NCBI GenBank assembly: GCA_025084515.1
Contig: JAJAGP010000271.1
Location: forward strand, 124,001-188,000
Length of the DNA: 64,000 bases
Origin: Ancistrus triradiatus
Lineage: Eukaryota; Chordata; Actinopteri; Siluriformes; Loricariidae
Direction of reading: 5' to 3'
The position numbers and the translations under genes are program-made. Under the pieces are notes generated by a model, which did no database searches, had not been told where the DNA came from, and saw nothing but the letters and a program-made list of their open reading frames with translations. Below, one piece after another: positions 1-11,289 of this stretch. How positions within the stretch are numbered: the first letter of the stretch is position 1; each line of letters opens with the position of its first letter.

Positions 1-285
1 TGGACATTTTTGACTGGGGGACTATTTTCAGTCCAGCAGCGACACCGAGGTGGTGTGAAGCTCCAGCAGCACTGCTGTGTCTGATCCACTCTTAGCAGCG
101 CAACACACACCAACATACCACCACATCAGAATGATCCACCACCCAAACAACCTGATCTTCACTGGTCATGTGGGGGTCTTGACTAAAGGGGACTAACAAA
201 GTATGTAGGGAAACAGATGGACTACAGTCTACTACAAAGTGACCGCTAAAACTTAAATAAAGAGTAAGCAGAATATAGACTGAAT
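1..285. repeat. Palindromic teleost interspersed repeat, half copy
   Basis: This block closely matches the right-hand part of the repeat at 19118-19869 and part of the copy at 21345-21720. Shared landmarks are the segment reading gcagcactgctgtgtctgat, the segment around 'aatgatccaccacccaaa', and the terminal part 'acaaagtatgtagggaaaca' followed by 'gagtaagcagaatata'. The other half of the palindrome lies outside the window. No coding capacity is visible. It looks like a non-autonomous DNA-transposon-type repeat, but I cannot name its superfamily. Confidence 0.8.
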
Positions 286-397
286 GCTTATCGAATAAGA
301 CTTTGGCACAGTAATGTAGACTATGCTGAGAAGGAATTGCTTTATTTTGTACATAAAAACTGGCTACACCTCAAAGTTGAAATTGATTCCTAAAGTG

Positions 398-936
398 CGT
401 TAACATGCACTTAGTAATCCAATAACTGCAGAAAATGAGATTTTGATACATGCACTTGATTAATCAGATAATGGGAACCCTCCAGGTTTATATGACTCAG
501 GCAGTAATCGGATTTCTACTTCGCAACCAGCCAATAATCTCACAGAAATATGTGACATAAACTTCAAAATTTAATATCAACTAATCAAATGTTTCGTTTT
601 CTCTAATATATACTGCGTTTCAGATTCTCCACGAAGTGTTCGATAGCCGTTTCCTTGTCTCGTTTAATTTTGGGGTTGCCAGATTCCTCGATAAATAAAC
701 CGCTACAGTCAATAGAAAAAAGTGGCCAAATAATTCCAAATCTTTAGAATAGGCGTACCTGGCAACCGTGTCGGGTTAGAACTCTCTTCGTCTCTCGTTA
801 TCCAGCTCTCTTTAACGGATTTGTTAATTAATCTGATTTTTAGATCGGAGTGTGCTCTATACGTGACCACCCTAATAAGCAGATAACTGCAGAAATCCGA
901 CTATGGTTGGATTATAAAGTAAGTGCATGGTAACGC
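398..936. repeat. TIR-bearing MITE-like element, about 540 bp
   Basis: The left end reads 'gcgttaacatgcacttagta' and the right end, reverse-complemented, begins 'ggcgttaccatgcactta', so the two ends are imperfect terminal inverted repeats. Subterminal sequences also pair: 'ataactgcagaaa' occurs near both ends, and 'attaatcaga' near the left end is mirrored by 'ttaatctga' near 830. There is no open frame of note. The inner stretch at about 674-770 has its own short inverted motif (gttgccaga ... acctggcaac). Superfamily is not determined; Harbinger- or Kolobok-type would be guesses. Confidence 0.55.
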
Positions 937-1693
937 CCATAATGAAGGGATTCTCCTAAAAGTTTATAACAGTACCATGATAATTTAGGTTTGTTCAGGT
1001 TTTATTGTGAATTGTAGTACTTCATAAAGTTTTGCAGGTAAACTGACCAAAGTGTGATGCTTTCCCTGATCTACAAGGTATCAATTGTACAGCATTCAAG
1101 TGGAAAAAAAAAAAACGTTTCCCATAAAAAGAAGAGAAAAAGTCAATTAGGATTAGCAGTTTGAGTGCTTTTTTTAAAGGGCAGCCCTGACTTGGGCCCT
1201 GCCCAATATAAATCTAACTTTGGCCCTCAGCATGACAGCACACAGGTTGTAAAAAGTCATTATTAAGGCTGTGGAACCACGATCACAGTCTTGTTGTCCA
1301 AACAGAGAAATTTTGGATTATGATCCCAGGATTTGCTGTCCTGCCAAAAGCTCTCCCAAAGCAAGGAGTCAAACTATTCAGGGAGTCACAAAGAACCGAC
1401 CCTTGAGATGTTGCAGCAGGATCTGAAGCTGGAAAGCCTGTAAATGTCACTGAGCTGAAGCAGTTCTGTGAGGACAAGTGGGTCAGCACATTGTTAGTTA
1501 CTAATTCTTACAGACTTATGATAGATCTCGGGGTGTACAGGACCTAACATTTGGGTGGTGTAACTAACCAAGAAAACACACTCACACAATACTGAAATTA
1601 CAACAATGAGCAACAAGAATAATAATGGAAATAGCAGTAATGACTAATTGCAATATTTACACACGTGTTGCAACACTTTAGAGACAGCTAGTA
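937..1693. other. Unassigned sequence
   Basis: No intact gene is visible. A GC-richer island at about 1250-1500 has short open frames on both strands. On the plus strand it reads as a transposase-tail-like peptide (VTELKQFCEDKW), which could be an old Tc1 C-terminus, but the match is too weak to call. The rest is AT-rich with an A-tract near 1110. Confidence 0.4.
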
Positions 1694-2138
1694 CAGTACT
1701 GTGAAAATGTCTTAGGGCACCATAGGTTTGTTGATTTAGCAATGGAAATATAACATATTGTTGACGCTTGGTTCCAAAAACTTCAAACCTGGATTCCTCA
1801 TTCTATAAAACTCTTTTTCTGATCATCATTTCAATCTATGTGAGATTTAGCATATTTTAGGCTTTTCTTCCTGTGCTCTTTAGAAAATGGTTTCTTGGCT
1901 GCTGCCCTTCCACAAAGACCATACCTGATCAAGCTTCTTCAGACTGTAGAAGCGTCAACTTGGCATCCCGATGAAGCTGCCAGAGGCTGCATAACGGGAG
2001 GTCACACTAAATAGCTGTCACTCTAGCCTATAGAAGCTTTTTTCCTGAATTTGTTTTTCAGTTTTTTTAATACTGCATACAAATGTCCTGCATTTTCTGT
2101 GTAGTATTCTAATAAAAAGACTGAGAAATAATTATATA

Positions 2139-2513
2139 CTCCCCGGACAAAAAAATAGTCACCTGTGACTTAAACATACCTAACAATGTGTAATACCTTC
2201 ATGGATTCTGATGAGAATTCCCTGTAGACTTGGATTTTTCACTTCTGGTTGACCCGTCTGACCGTATGCTTCGATACACCTATAAATTCAGCTACTTCCT
2301 TCACACTATGGCCTTTGGCACGCCCAAAAGCAATCACTGCTTTTTGCCAATCATTAACATCTGCTTTGCGACCCCATATAGAAAAGAGACATTCACTACA
2401 CTGTACCACTGCCGCACATCCCACAGGTATCATCCTCGTGCAACGCCATCTGCAGGAGCCTGAAGTTACTACCAACTCAAACATGCAAAGTGACATTTTT
2501 TTTGTCCAGGGAG
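2139..2513 (-). mobile_element. Nested 375-bp Tc1-like element with about 28-bp TIRs
   Basis: The left end reads 'ctccccggacaaaaaaatag' and the right end, reverse-complemented, 'ctccctggacaaaaaaaatg'. Both are flanked by TA. It sits inside the family A copy at 1694-2585. It keeps only the 5' end of a transposase frame on the minus strand (2239-2496), so it is a deleted, non-autonomous derivative of a distinct Tc1-like family. Confidence 0.8.
2239..2496 (-). pseudogene. Tc1-like transposase N-terminal fragment (helix-turn-helix)
   Basis: An 85-residue frame. Residues about 42-83 look like the first DNA-binding helix-turn-helix of Tc1-like transposases: a basic GRK start, an amphipathic helix, then 'SVKEVAEFIGVSKHTVRRV', where the recognition helix would be. 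The catalytic DDE domain is absent because the element ends shortly beyond. The N-terminal 40 residues do not resemble transposase and the true start is unclear. It is a remnant and not expected to act. Confidence 0.6.
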
Positions 2514-2812
2514 TATGTTATGGTCCAATGCTAAAATAATTGTATATCTAATCTAATGGTGGCCTAAGGCTTTTGTACACTACTGTATGTATTTGGAATG
2601 TGTACGGAGTCCAATGCAGACAAGGGGAGAACATGGGTTTTCAGTTTGCGGTTGTGCCTAGACCAGAGAACCTCATTGAAGTTTTAGTAGACAAAACCTT
2701 ATGTTAGCACAATTAAGCAATTACTCAAAACACAAACCAACTACAGCTTGCTAGGATCTGAAATTTATAAAGCAACAAAACACACAAGCATTATATATAG
2801 AGAGAGAGAGGT

Positions 2813-3015
2813 ATAAGAGGTGAGTCTATATAAGAGGTGAGTCTTTAGTCCCCGCTTGAAGACAGCAAGAGACTCAACCATTCGTACATCCAGTGGAAGT
2901 TCATTCCACCACCTGGGTGCCTGGACGGAGAAGAGTCTTGATGCTTGTTGTCATTTAATCTTATGTGGAGGATCCAGTCGAGCCAAGCTTGTGTCTTGAA
3001 GGGTACAAGGTACAG
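2813..3015 (-). pseudogene. LINE reverse-transcriptase C-terminal remnant
   Basis: Read on the minus strand, this gives the end of an L2/CR1-like ORF2, including 'APRWWNELPLDVRMVESLAV' followed by FKRGLKTHL, a typical C-terminal signature of fish LINEs of this group. The frame contains at least one stop and lacks all catalytic motifs, so it is a 5'-truncated dead copy. A short direct duplication of 'aagaggtgagtct' lies at its 3' end (about 2815-2845). It is a different family from the LINE at 13775-19055. Confidence 0.7.
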
Positions 3016-3049
3016 AGCGTGGTTTGATTAGAGCCATTAGGTATAGGAT

Positions 3050-3150
3050 TAGAGCCTTTGTGCTCCATAGTCCAGTAGCTTAACCACTATTCCATCATAA
3101 TCTTGTGTACATTTACATTTAGTCATTTAGCAGATGCTCCTTGCTCAAAT
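3050..3150 (-). repeat. tRNA-derived SINE fragment
   Basis: It carries the tail motif 'tttagtcatttagcagatgc' and a degenerate tRNA-like head (tccagtagcttaaccac), matching in part the better SINE copy at 39909-40100. It ends at the Tc1 copy beginning at about 3154. Confidence 0.5.
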
Positions 3151-3153
3151 GGA

Positions 3154-3623
3154 GAGTACTGTGAAAAAGTCTTAGATCATCATTAGATTAGATATACCGT
3201 TTTTGTTAGCAATGGTATAATGACCATATATAATTATTTCTGTCTCTTTATTAGAATACAACCAGAAAAATACCGGTAATTTGTATCCGGTATTAAAAAA
3301 ACTGAATAAAAAAATAGAAAAAAATGGCTTCTATAGCACAGAGTGTCCAGTATAACCCCCACTTACACTTGAGCAATACCAGCATCATGCAGCTTCATCG
3401 GGATGTCAAGTCAAGTCTTTTTTAGTCTGAAGAACCCTGATCAGGAATGTTCTTTTTGAAAGGAAAAACACCTTTTTTTATTGAAGATAATTGGAAAAGA
3501 GTATTATAACAAATCCAAGTTTGAAATTTTATTGTTCAGTCATCGACAATATGTTATATATGGTCATAATATACTCACTAAAATGACAAATCTAACGGTG
3601 GCCTTAGATTTTGCATAGTATTG
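3154..3623 (+). mobile_element. Tc1/mariner element, internally deleted (family A)
   Basis: The ends read 'gagtactgtgaaaaagtctt' and the inverse of 'cttagattttgcatagtatt', and a TA follows the right end. The interior (about 3325-3560) matches the copy at 57804-58261 segment by segment, including the transposase remnant around 'ggaaaagagtattataacaa'. No usable reading frame remains. It is about 470 bp, a MITE-like deletion derivative. Confidence 0.75.
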
Positions 3624-4559
3624 TATGCAGGGAAATTGACTTTTTATACTTTCTCACAGCACTGCATATTCACTGTCACATTCATTTTCAATAAAATGCA
3701 AAATCACAAGAATCTGCACACACAAAGCATTATGGATGGCTTAGAACAAGAGCGAAGGGTGGGGTTTGACTTCATATGAGCTCATTTGTATGAAATCCCA
3801 CAAAGTTGCTCATTAGAATTTTTCTGAATCTTAAGTGAGGTCAGGTGGTCCCATTTGGGTCAACACACCACCCAGACGTCCCTGAAGGGATATTCTGTGA
3901 ACGGCCATAACAAGGCACGACGGAATCCAAAATGACAAAGCAATGCTTGAGTTGGTTGACTCGTTGTGCTTCCAAACTTACACTGCAGACCAAAAGTATG
4001 GAAGCAAGCAGAGGTTTTCACTTGTCAAGACCATTTAGTACTTACGTTAGATTGCCAACAACAAACACAAATGTGACGGCATCGAGTCACGATTTCTGCA
4101 AATGATTTGACCCTGGATGACTTGAGACATCTTCTGGTCAAAGAACTTTACTTTCTGACAGCACGTTTATTCTAATGCTAACTCACTGGAAAGGAAAATC
4201 ACAAAAAATATCCCAGGAGCACTCTTAGTATGTGTCACATGACCACATACCCAACCTCCACATAAAGAGAACCCTAATTCATATAGTCACATTCATACTC
4301 ATGTGCTGCTGGATTTAGAAGTGCCAGGAACTGAACACTATCTCTGCAGGTAGAGGGCTGCTTTTAATTCCATAAATATGCAAATGCCTGCACAAACCCA
4401 CAAGTGATGCGTAGCACTGACTGACTGCGTTGTGGTTACTGCTTAACTAAAATAGTTTTTTTTCAACAAGGTTTTCTTTTGCTTCTAAACATGTTTTCTA
4501 TAGCCACGTAACACACACCAAGTTTACAAATACAGTAGCTTGGTAGCATGAGGTATATA
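3624..4559. other. No feature recognised
   Basis: Mixed-complexity sequence without a long open frame, clear repeat ends or RNA gene. I see nothing supportable in it. Confidence 0.4.
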
Positions 4560-5474
4560 CACTGCTCAAAAAAATAAAGGGAACACTTAAACAACACAAT
4601 ATAACTCCAAGTAAATCAAACTTCTGTGAAATCAAACTGTCCACTTAGGAAGCAACACTGATTGACAATCAATTTCACATGCTGTTGTGCAAATGGAATA
4701 GACAACAGGTGGCATTTATTGGCAATTAGCAAAACACACTCAATAAAGGAGTGGTTCTGCAGGTGGGAACCACAGACCACTAATCAGGACCTATGCTTTC
4801 TGGCTGATGTTTTGGTCACTTTTGAATGTTGGTGGTGCTTTCACACTCGTGGTATCATGAGACGGACTCTACAACCCACACAAGTGGCTCAGGTAGTGCA
4901 GCTCATCCATGATGGCACATCAACGCGAGCTGTGGCAAGAAGGTTTGCTGTGTCTGTCAGCGTAGTGTCCAGAGGCTGGAGGCGCTACCAGGAGACGTTG
5001 AGGAGGCCGTAGGAGGGCAACAACCCAGCAGCAGGACCACTACCATCGCCTTTGTGCAAGGAGGAACAGGAGGAGCACTGTCAGAGCCCTGCAAAATCAC
5101 CTCCAGCAGGCCACAAATGTGCATGTGTCTGCACAAACTGTTAGAAGCTGACTCCATGAGTATGGTATGAGGGCCCGGCATCCACAGATGGGGGTTGTGC
5201 TCACAGCCCAACACCGTGCAGGATGCTTGGCATTTGCCAGAGAACACCAGGATTGCTTTAGTCCAGGTCTGGGAGGAAATCCCTCAGGAGACCATCCGCC
5301 ACCTCATCAGGAGCATGCCCAGGCGTTGTGGGGAGGTTATACAGGCACGTGGATACCACACACAATACTGAGCCTCATTTTGACTTGTTTTAAGGACATC
5401 ACATCAAAAGTTGGATCAGCCTGTAGTGTGTTTCTCCACTTTAATTTTGTGTGTGACTCCAAATCCAAATCCTA
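4560..5474 (+). mobile_element. Tc1/mariner element (family B), internally deleted and 3'-truncated
   Basis: It begins with the TIR 'cactgctcaaaaaaataaag' after a TA. The transposase start MRRTLQPTQVAQ lies at about 4857, followed by the helix-turn-helix region (VARRFAVSVSVVSRGWRRY). It breaks, then resumes at about 5167 with MRARHPQMGVVLTAQHRAG. At about 5257 the sequence jumps directly to the C-terminal coding region, so the whole DD34E catalytic core is deleted. Compare the fuller copy at 21763-23192. The right TIR is missing: homology fades into the microsatellite at 5490. Confidence 0.85.
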
Positions 5475-5486
5475 TGTATACATGTA

Positions 5487-5489
<3 letters not shown>

Positions 5490-5534
<45 letters not shown>

Positions 5535-5545
5535 CACATATATAG
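5490..5545. repeat. (TG)n/(TA)n microsatellite
   Basis: About 19 uninterrupted TG units followed by a short TA/CA-rich run. It lies at the truncated end of the preceding Tc1 element. Confidence 0.95.
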
Positions 5546-6587
5546 CCATTCTTTGGCTACTCTTTGCTTACGAAGAACCCTTTCCAGGTACTGTTCCTAA
5601 GCCTGTTTTCCTCTAAACATTGAAATGCTTCGAAAGCCCAATGTTTTTGTTGCTTCTTGTAAGTCCCCAAGACAACAAATCAAGATATGGTCGATATCTT
5701 GATACTTTAACATTACTGCGTCATGTTTGGAATTGTTTGAATTGCTAGACTAGGTGTGACGGTATATCAGAGCACACAGAGAACTTGGCCCAAGGACTTT
5801 CCAGATGTGTGACAGAAAAAAAACATTGAATTGTCCCTATTCCCATTCATACTATATTCCACATCCTCTTGTACAGTATCAGAGCTATTCATTTAATTTG
5901 GGCACAGAACATAATGTACATCTAAAATCATATGCATTTACAGCAATAAGATATATTGGGGTGTTTCTAGATTACTTGTACTGAGGCACACACAGAATTT
6001 AGAGGGGCACAGCTGTACTCGTGTACTTGCCAATCAGTTGTAAAGGCACAACTGTGCATAAAGAGAAGCCTGTTAAACACTAAATAGATGAAGTGTTTCA
6101 ACACTAAAGTGGGTGTTACTCTACCATCGAGGAGAAATGAAAAACAAATGAACTAATTTGTAGTAATTGCTTTCATTTTGTTTATGCTAATATAACTGAT
6201 GGCTTTGCTTTAGAGGTCTAATATGTACTTTTTGTAGGTTATATGGTTATAAGTGGCCAAAACATATAGCTATGAGTAATCATTACCTTGCCTGCAGCGT
6301 GGCTGACTTTCTTTTAAATATTGCCATTAGTCCAATAACAAAAGAAACTGGGTCTGACTGAAAGTGTTAGCCTCTCAAGATTTTGAAAAGGTGCTGGAGC
6401 ATGATGGGAAATGTAGTGCCTGTTGTGAAGTTGTGTGACATGTCCTGTAGTTCTGCTCAGCCATCCATTAGAAAATAGACTTTTTACCTTCGTGATTTTA
6501 GTGGGGCACAGCAACATTTTCTGGGGCATGTGGACTAGTAAAGTGGATCTTATGACCCGCATGCAGTCTTAGAGGATATAGTCCAGT
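5546..6587. other. No feature recognised
   Basis: AT-rich sequence. Short open frames (for example 6314-6562 minus) have no recognisable domain and are likely chance frames. Confidence 0.4.
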
Positions 6588-6790
6588 CAAAGTCAAGTAA
6601 GATTTATGTCTATAGCACTTTTTACAATGGAGCATTGTCTCAAAGCAGCTTTACAATTTTCTGTTGTATTCTATTATCTAAGCCTAAGTTATCAAGGAAA
6701 AACTCCCTAAACGTTATTAGGAATAAACCTTGGGAGGACCAAGACTCTAAAAGATACCCAACCTCCTTGGACCTCCTAGATGTTATATGT
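6588..6790 (-). mobile_element. Truncated LINE 3' end (same family as 13775-19055)
   Basis: It shares the LINE's 3' untranslated landmarks: 'tttttacaatggagcattgt', 'ctcaaagcagctttacaa', 'ccttgggaggaccaagactc' and 'acccaacctccttgg', with the tail end 'agtcaaagtcaagta' at low coordinates. Only a few hundred bases of 3' sequence are present, as expected for 5'-truncated retrotransposition. Confidence 0.8.
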
Positions 6791-8474
6791 AAGAATTAAA
6801 GTAAGTTATACAAATAATATATTTATAGTAATAAATAAGCAGAAGCTAAATAAAAATAACAGAGAGAACAAATTTAAAGAAAATATCATCTCTGAGCCGA
6901 AACGTGTTATAAAAGATGTAAAAACCAATACTTTTTACTCTTACTTACCACATCTCAAAACAGGCTTGTTACTTTTAGCTTTTATGAATCTATTTATTTT
7001 TCTATTTGATCTATCTATATATTGTTCTTGCTTTTTCAGGCAATTCTAGTCAGGCACCTAATGAAGCTCCAGTCGCAATCCTAGGTTAACACTAGGCGCA
7101 CTGCACGCACCTAAAATAATGCAGTCGTGGTGGTTCCGCCTCTCACGTGGTCGTGCATCTCTTTCTGTAGGTGTTCATTTTTATTTTTTTTAAATCCTAA
7201 GTATTTTGTATATTTTGGTTCCTCATGTCTGAAAATGTTTTATTCTGTTTTTGCTGTGGCTAAAGATGATCATGTCAAACCGTTATGTACCCTCAGTGTC
7301 ATGGATGTGTACCTCTTAGTCTCAATAAAATACGATCTGTTTCAAAAATGTATTTAGAAATGTCTTTTAATGAAACACATTTTCTTTTTTACTTTATGTA
7401 CATTTAGTAGCATGTACTGTTATACTTCTACTTGAGTAAAATAGGCCTACATAAGCCTTACTTGAGAATTTTTTTAAGGTGTTTTACCTCTGGTAAAATA
7501 TGATGCTTATTTTCTTGCTTGGTTTCTGTGCTGTACTGAATGACACCAGTCATATGATAGCATGAGCAGAACACAAGCCATTCTAGCAAAAACCCAAAAG
7601 AGCCTTTTGACTACCATCGATGATCTCCATACCACGCAGGATAAATCTCCAAAATCCAGAGCAAAACTCCTAAATTCATCTTCCTTACAACCCTCCCAAG
7701 AACTTTATTAATGATACCATAAAAATGATAGATGTACGCCTTCTAAAAACGTTATGTTCGCACATGGACTACCTCCTGTTCTATCAGGGACTGAATGGCA
7801 GTTTTTAGGCTTTCCCTGTTTACAAACTGTTTTTTTCCCATAAAACAAGAAAGCCGTTTCAAAAAAAGGTATGCAACAGTTTCCCAGGGGTCCTGAACCT
7901 GAACGTAGACATCCTACATCCAGACATGCAATGCCCTTATGATTCCGTATGCATTAGCATGAAAGATGAAATGGCACCTCTGACCAGATCAGGAAATAAA
8001 ACAGTACATCTGCCCACGCAGATGGAGAAGCAGCAGCAGGTCTTTGGATGCCACCTCCGCACTGCGCGATGCCAGCAGCACCAGGCTTCTCACACACGCT
8101 GATTCGAGCAGATCTGCATTCCAGCAGATGAGAAATTTTGCACATTAGCTCGCACCTGCTACCTTGGAGACTGAGTAATCAGGGAAACACACAGTGAGTG
8201 CATGGCACTGAACTCCACCGTCCTCAGACCTTCGGAGACGGAGAGTTCCGCTCGAGGCCTTACGGGAATTAATCATCTGGAATCTGGAATGGAAGTTCAT
8301 CTGGCTGCCTGACCCACTACAAGCAGGCCTTTGTGCATGAATTATGGGAGTTCAGACTCGACCAGGCTTAATAAAACAATGGCGAACGTGGTAGCTTAAG
8401 CTTTGTGGTGGTGAATTTGGAGTCGAATTCCTTGTATAAACTTGTACAGCCTCGTTGTGTTGCATTCTTCTGGA
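6791..8474. other. No feature recognised
   Basis: No repeat or gene could be supported. The GC-richer part at about 7950-8300 has a 63-codon minus frame with no recognisable domain; it could be conserved noncoding DNA, but the sequence alone cannot show that. Confidence 0.35.
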
Positions 8475-8540
8475 TTAGTAGATGTGCTGATCCGAAGAAG
8501 GTTGAGAGTTCAAATCCCGGCCTCATCCAGCTGCAGCAAT
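8475..8540 (+). repeat. Possible tRNA-derived SINE head fragment
   Basis: It contains 'gagagttcaaatcccggc', which fits an RNA polymerase III B box, preceded by a degenerate A-box-like stretch. No tail motif follows. Too short to assign confidently. Confidence 0.35.
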
Positions 8541-8929
8541 GCGCCATTTATATATTTATATTTGGGCGTTGAGCGAAATGGATGTTTACTGGACATTACC
8601 ATATAGTCATTATAAGCTACTGTAAAGTAAGTAAGCTTATAGAGGGTATTTCCACCTCTATGAAAACTGCTTGCAAATGATTTGTAACGGTCAGAGATAC
8701 CACTGAAAACACGAATGCTTTCTTCGACACAGAATCAATTATGTTTTTGCATTTTTAATTTATGGAAAGCACCCCACTGCTAAAACATCCTATATAGTTG
8801 AGGAACATAATTTCTCAACAACTGTTTATTATACAGACAACAGACACAAATATAATGATTGATATGTTGTAATTTATTAAAAGGAACGGTTATTTATATT
8901 CAGCAAATAAAGAGACTGATTTATAAGGC
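8541..8929. other. No feature recognised
   Basis: AT-rich, low-information sequence. Confidence 0.4.
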
Positions 8930-9880
8930 AGGTTGTTACTAAGACACACTATTCTGCCTACTAAAGAAAATATGAGTGAGATCCCAATTAATATTTCTGT
9001 TACTCGATTAGTGATTATAAAATTGGAAGATGAAGCTGTTAATGTTCATATTATACCACAGATAGTTCCGACCCCACAGTCTGTTTGGCTGAGAGACGTT
9101 CTAGGCGCCGATAATGCACGATAATGACTGGAGCACTTCAAGCATTGCATTGATGCCAGCCATAACAAAGCAGCATTTTATTATACTGTAAGTTATAAGT
9201 AAAAGACTGCTGACTTGAATTATAAGGTGTTTATAAAATGTACTGTCTTTGAAAATATTTGTTTCCTTTTAAATTTGGAACAAGAAGCTATTAATGCCCA
9301 GCCTGATACTACCAACGATGTAGGGATTTGGATGCACTGGAAAGGCAGAGACGTCAGTACAGTTAATCAAACATATAATGTATTGGACATATAATGTATT
9401 CAGACAGAAATCTAAAATGACAGTTATAGGGCATCAGTAGATTCGTTGGCTCTATCACCGCCATTCTTTCTTATTTTTTTCAAAACAGTTGTGTAAACTA
9501 CATCTTTCATTAAACACCATCCACGGCTGGTCAGAGGTTCATTCATGGATCTGTTAAGTCCAGCTCTGAATCCAATAAAGATGCTGATGCTGTATAACTC
9601 TCACTTTACATTTATGACTGTAAATATTAACATTATTAGCTTTGTTTCCATATTTGTAATCACTAGACACATGAATACACCTCCAATCAGCCGCAAATGG
9701 TGTTTGGTGACCATAAAAACAACCTAGATGCATTTCACTTTCACTTTGTTTCTCTCCATTTCCAGCATATCCAAATCCTTGTATTTAAGGGTGACAAACC
9801 TTGGCTCGATGGTAGTACCAGGCTGGGCATTAATAGCTTCGTCTTCCAAATTTAAATGGAAGCAAATGTTTTCAAAGACA
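8930..9880. repeat. Unidentified low-copy sequence in inverted arrangement
   Basis: A segment at about 9246-9356 (plus) recurs in inverse orientation at about 9743-9880. Shared runs include 'gaagctattaatgcccagcc' and tctttgaaaa-atttg. The minus-strand copy translates to a coherent peptide with LEDEAINAQPGTTIEPRFV then LKYKDLDMLEME. A third, more diverged relative at about 8960-9100 (plus, within the open frame 8933-9124) gives KLEDEAVNV. The arms are separated by about 385 bp. I do not recognise the protein family. It could be a duplicated exon or a fragment of an unknown repeat. Confidence 0.55.
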
Positions 9881-10950
9881 ACAGATTGTATAAACTATAC
9901 ATTGCTGCTTTGTTATGGCTGCCATCGTTGCTAAGTTACGTGTGTATGTGGTGGAGTAATACTTAAAGCTTCTGTGGTTTTACCGTCTAACATTTTTCAT
10001 TCCTGAAAAATGAATCTGTCAGCCAATCAAAAAATCAGAAAAAACTGGGTTATAATAAACCTTGAAACAAGTACTGCCTTGGGGGATCGAACAGATAAGA
10101 TGCATGTTCTCCTATAATGTCATAAACATTTTAAACGCACAGCATTGTGCAGGAAATACCTAATCAGTCCCTTAAAAGCTGTTCACTTGTGCTTCGGTCG
10201 GTGCATCCCTATGAAAATCAACACTACATATCAGGAGAGATTAATCACTCTCCGCCCACCATTACTTAACATTCTTTCCTAGCATTCCTCTGTTTAAACC
10301 TTCCCTCAAATACCAGAGGGAAAAAACAGTCATTAAACACAGACAGCTGAGCACCTGATTGCAAACCGAAGCCCCCCAAAAAAATTCTTATACGTGTCTG
10401 ACAGGCCATTATCAGGGTGTCGGCTCTGTAAACAACCGATGCAAGGGAGTTCACTTGCTGTCATTCCTGATATATTTCATCCAAGTTGCACAAGTGTCAA
10501 AATGAGGTCACCCTAATCATCGAATCAGTTAAATAGGTGCGATAAACATTCAAGAGGATTCAAGAAATGAGCTCAAATCATAATCAGATGACCTGAGCTA
10601 TTACCTCCTGCTCCTCCTGCTGAAGTGAGAAGGCGTGGTGCTGTGAACAGCAGCCATGGAAAATATGTCGAATTCTAATCAGCGTTCGGTTCGGTTTTTA
10701 AATGCTTGCACATTGGGCCGACGCCGAACCAACATGAGCTGCTGCTGAATTGAACAGGTTGCATTCAGTAGCAGAGCTGTGTTAGCAAAGTTAGATCAAA
10801 GTTAACGAAAGGTGGTTTGTTGATCGGGTAAAATGGGAAAATATAGCAAAATATTGACAGCATTAGATTATCTAAATAAAAGCCTTGGTTTTGCCTCTTT
10901 TATTTGATTTCCATTCATTCATTCACTTTCTTATTTGCACATCTTTGGAC
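9881..10950. other. No feature recognised
   Basis: No repeat boundary, RNA gene or convincing open frame seen. Confidence 0.4.
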
Positions 10951-11285
10951 TGGTGGCTTGGTGGGTAGCACTGACACCTCACAACGAGAAGGTCCTGGGT
11001 TCAATCCCAGGTGGAGTGGTCTGGGTCCTTTCTGCGTGGCGTCTGCATGTCTTCTCCGTGTCTGTGTGGGTTTACTCAGGGTACTTTGGTTTCCTCCCAC
11101 AGTTCAAAGAAATGCTTTAGGTTCATTGATTACGCTAAAATGACCTGAGTGTGTGAGCCTGTATATGAATGTGTGAGCCCTACGATGGATTGGCACCCTG
11201 TCTAGGTTTGTTCCTGCCTCATGCTCCATGCCGCCAGGTAGGCATCGGCTCTCCCGTGACCCTGTTCAGGATAAAGTGGACAAGA
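10951..11285 (+). repeat. SINE-like interspersed repeat with tRNA-type B box
   Basis: The head 'ttggtgggtagcactgacac' resembles an A box, and 'gtcctgggttcaatcccagg' contains a good B box (GGTTCNANNCC). The body has the landmark phrases 'tttcctcccacagttcaaag' and 'gatggattggcaccctgtct'. Related copies are at 25205-25385, 26725-26935, 28890-29060, 52830-52985 and 63640-63880. The short open frames in it are incidental. A tRNA-derived SINE is the likely class; the family name is not certain. Confidence 0.7.
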
Positions 11286-11289
11286 AAGT

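Larger units (their letters stand above)
1694..2585 (-). mobile_element. Tc1/mariner element, internally deleted (family A), with a nested insertion
   Basis: The terminal inverted repeats are 'cagtactgtgaaaatgtctt' at the left and the inverse of 'aaggcttttgtacactactg' at the right, each flanked by the TA dinucleotide that Tc1/mariner elements duplicate. Internal sequence at about 1880-1990 is the reverse complement of the transposase remnant in the related copy at 57804-58261, so the coding strand here is minus. The transposase is reduced to fragments and cannot function. A second element at 2139-2513 interrupts it. Without that insertion the copy would be about 515 bp, similar to its relatives. 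Confidence 0.8.
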
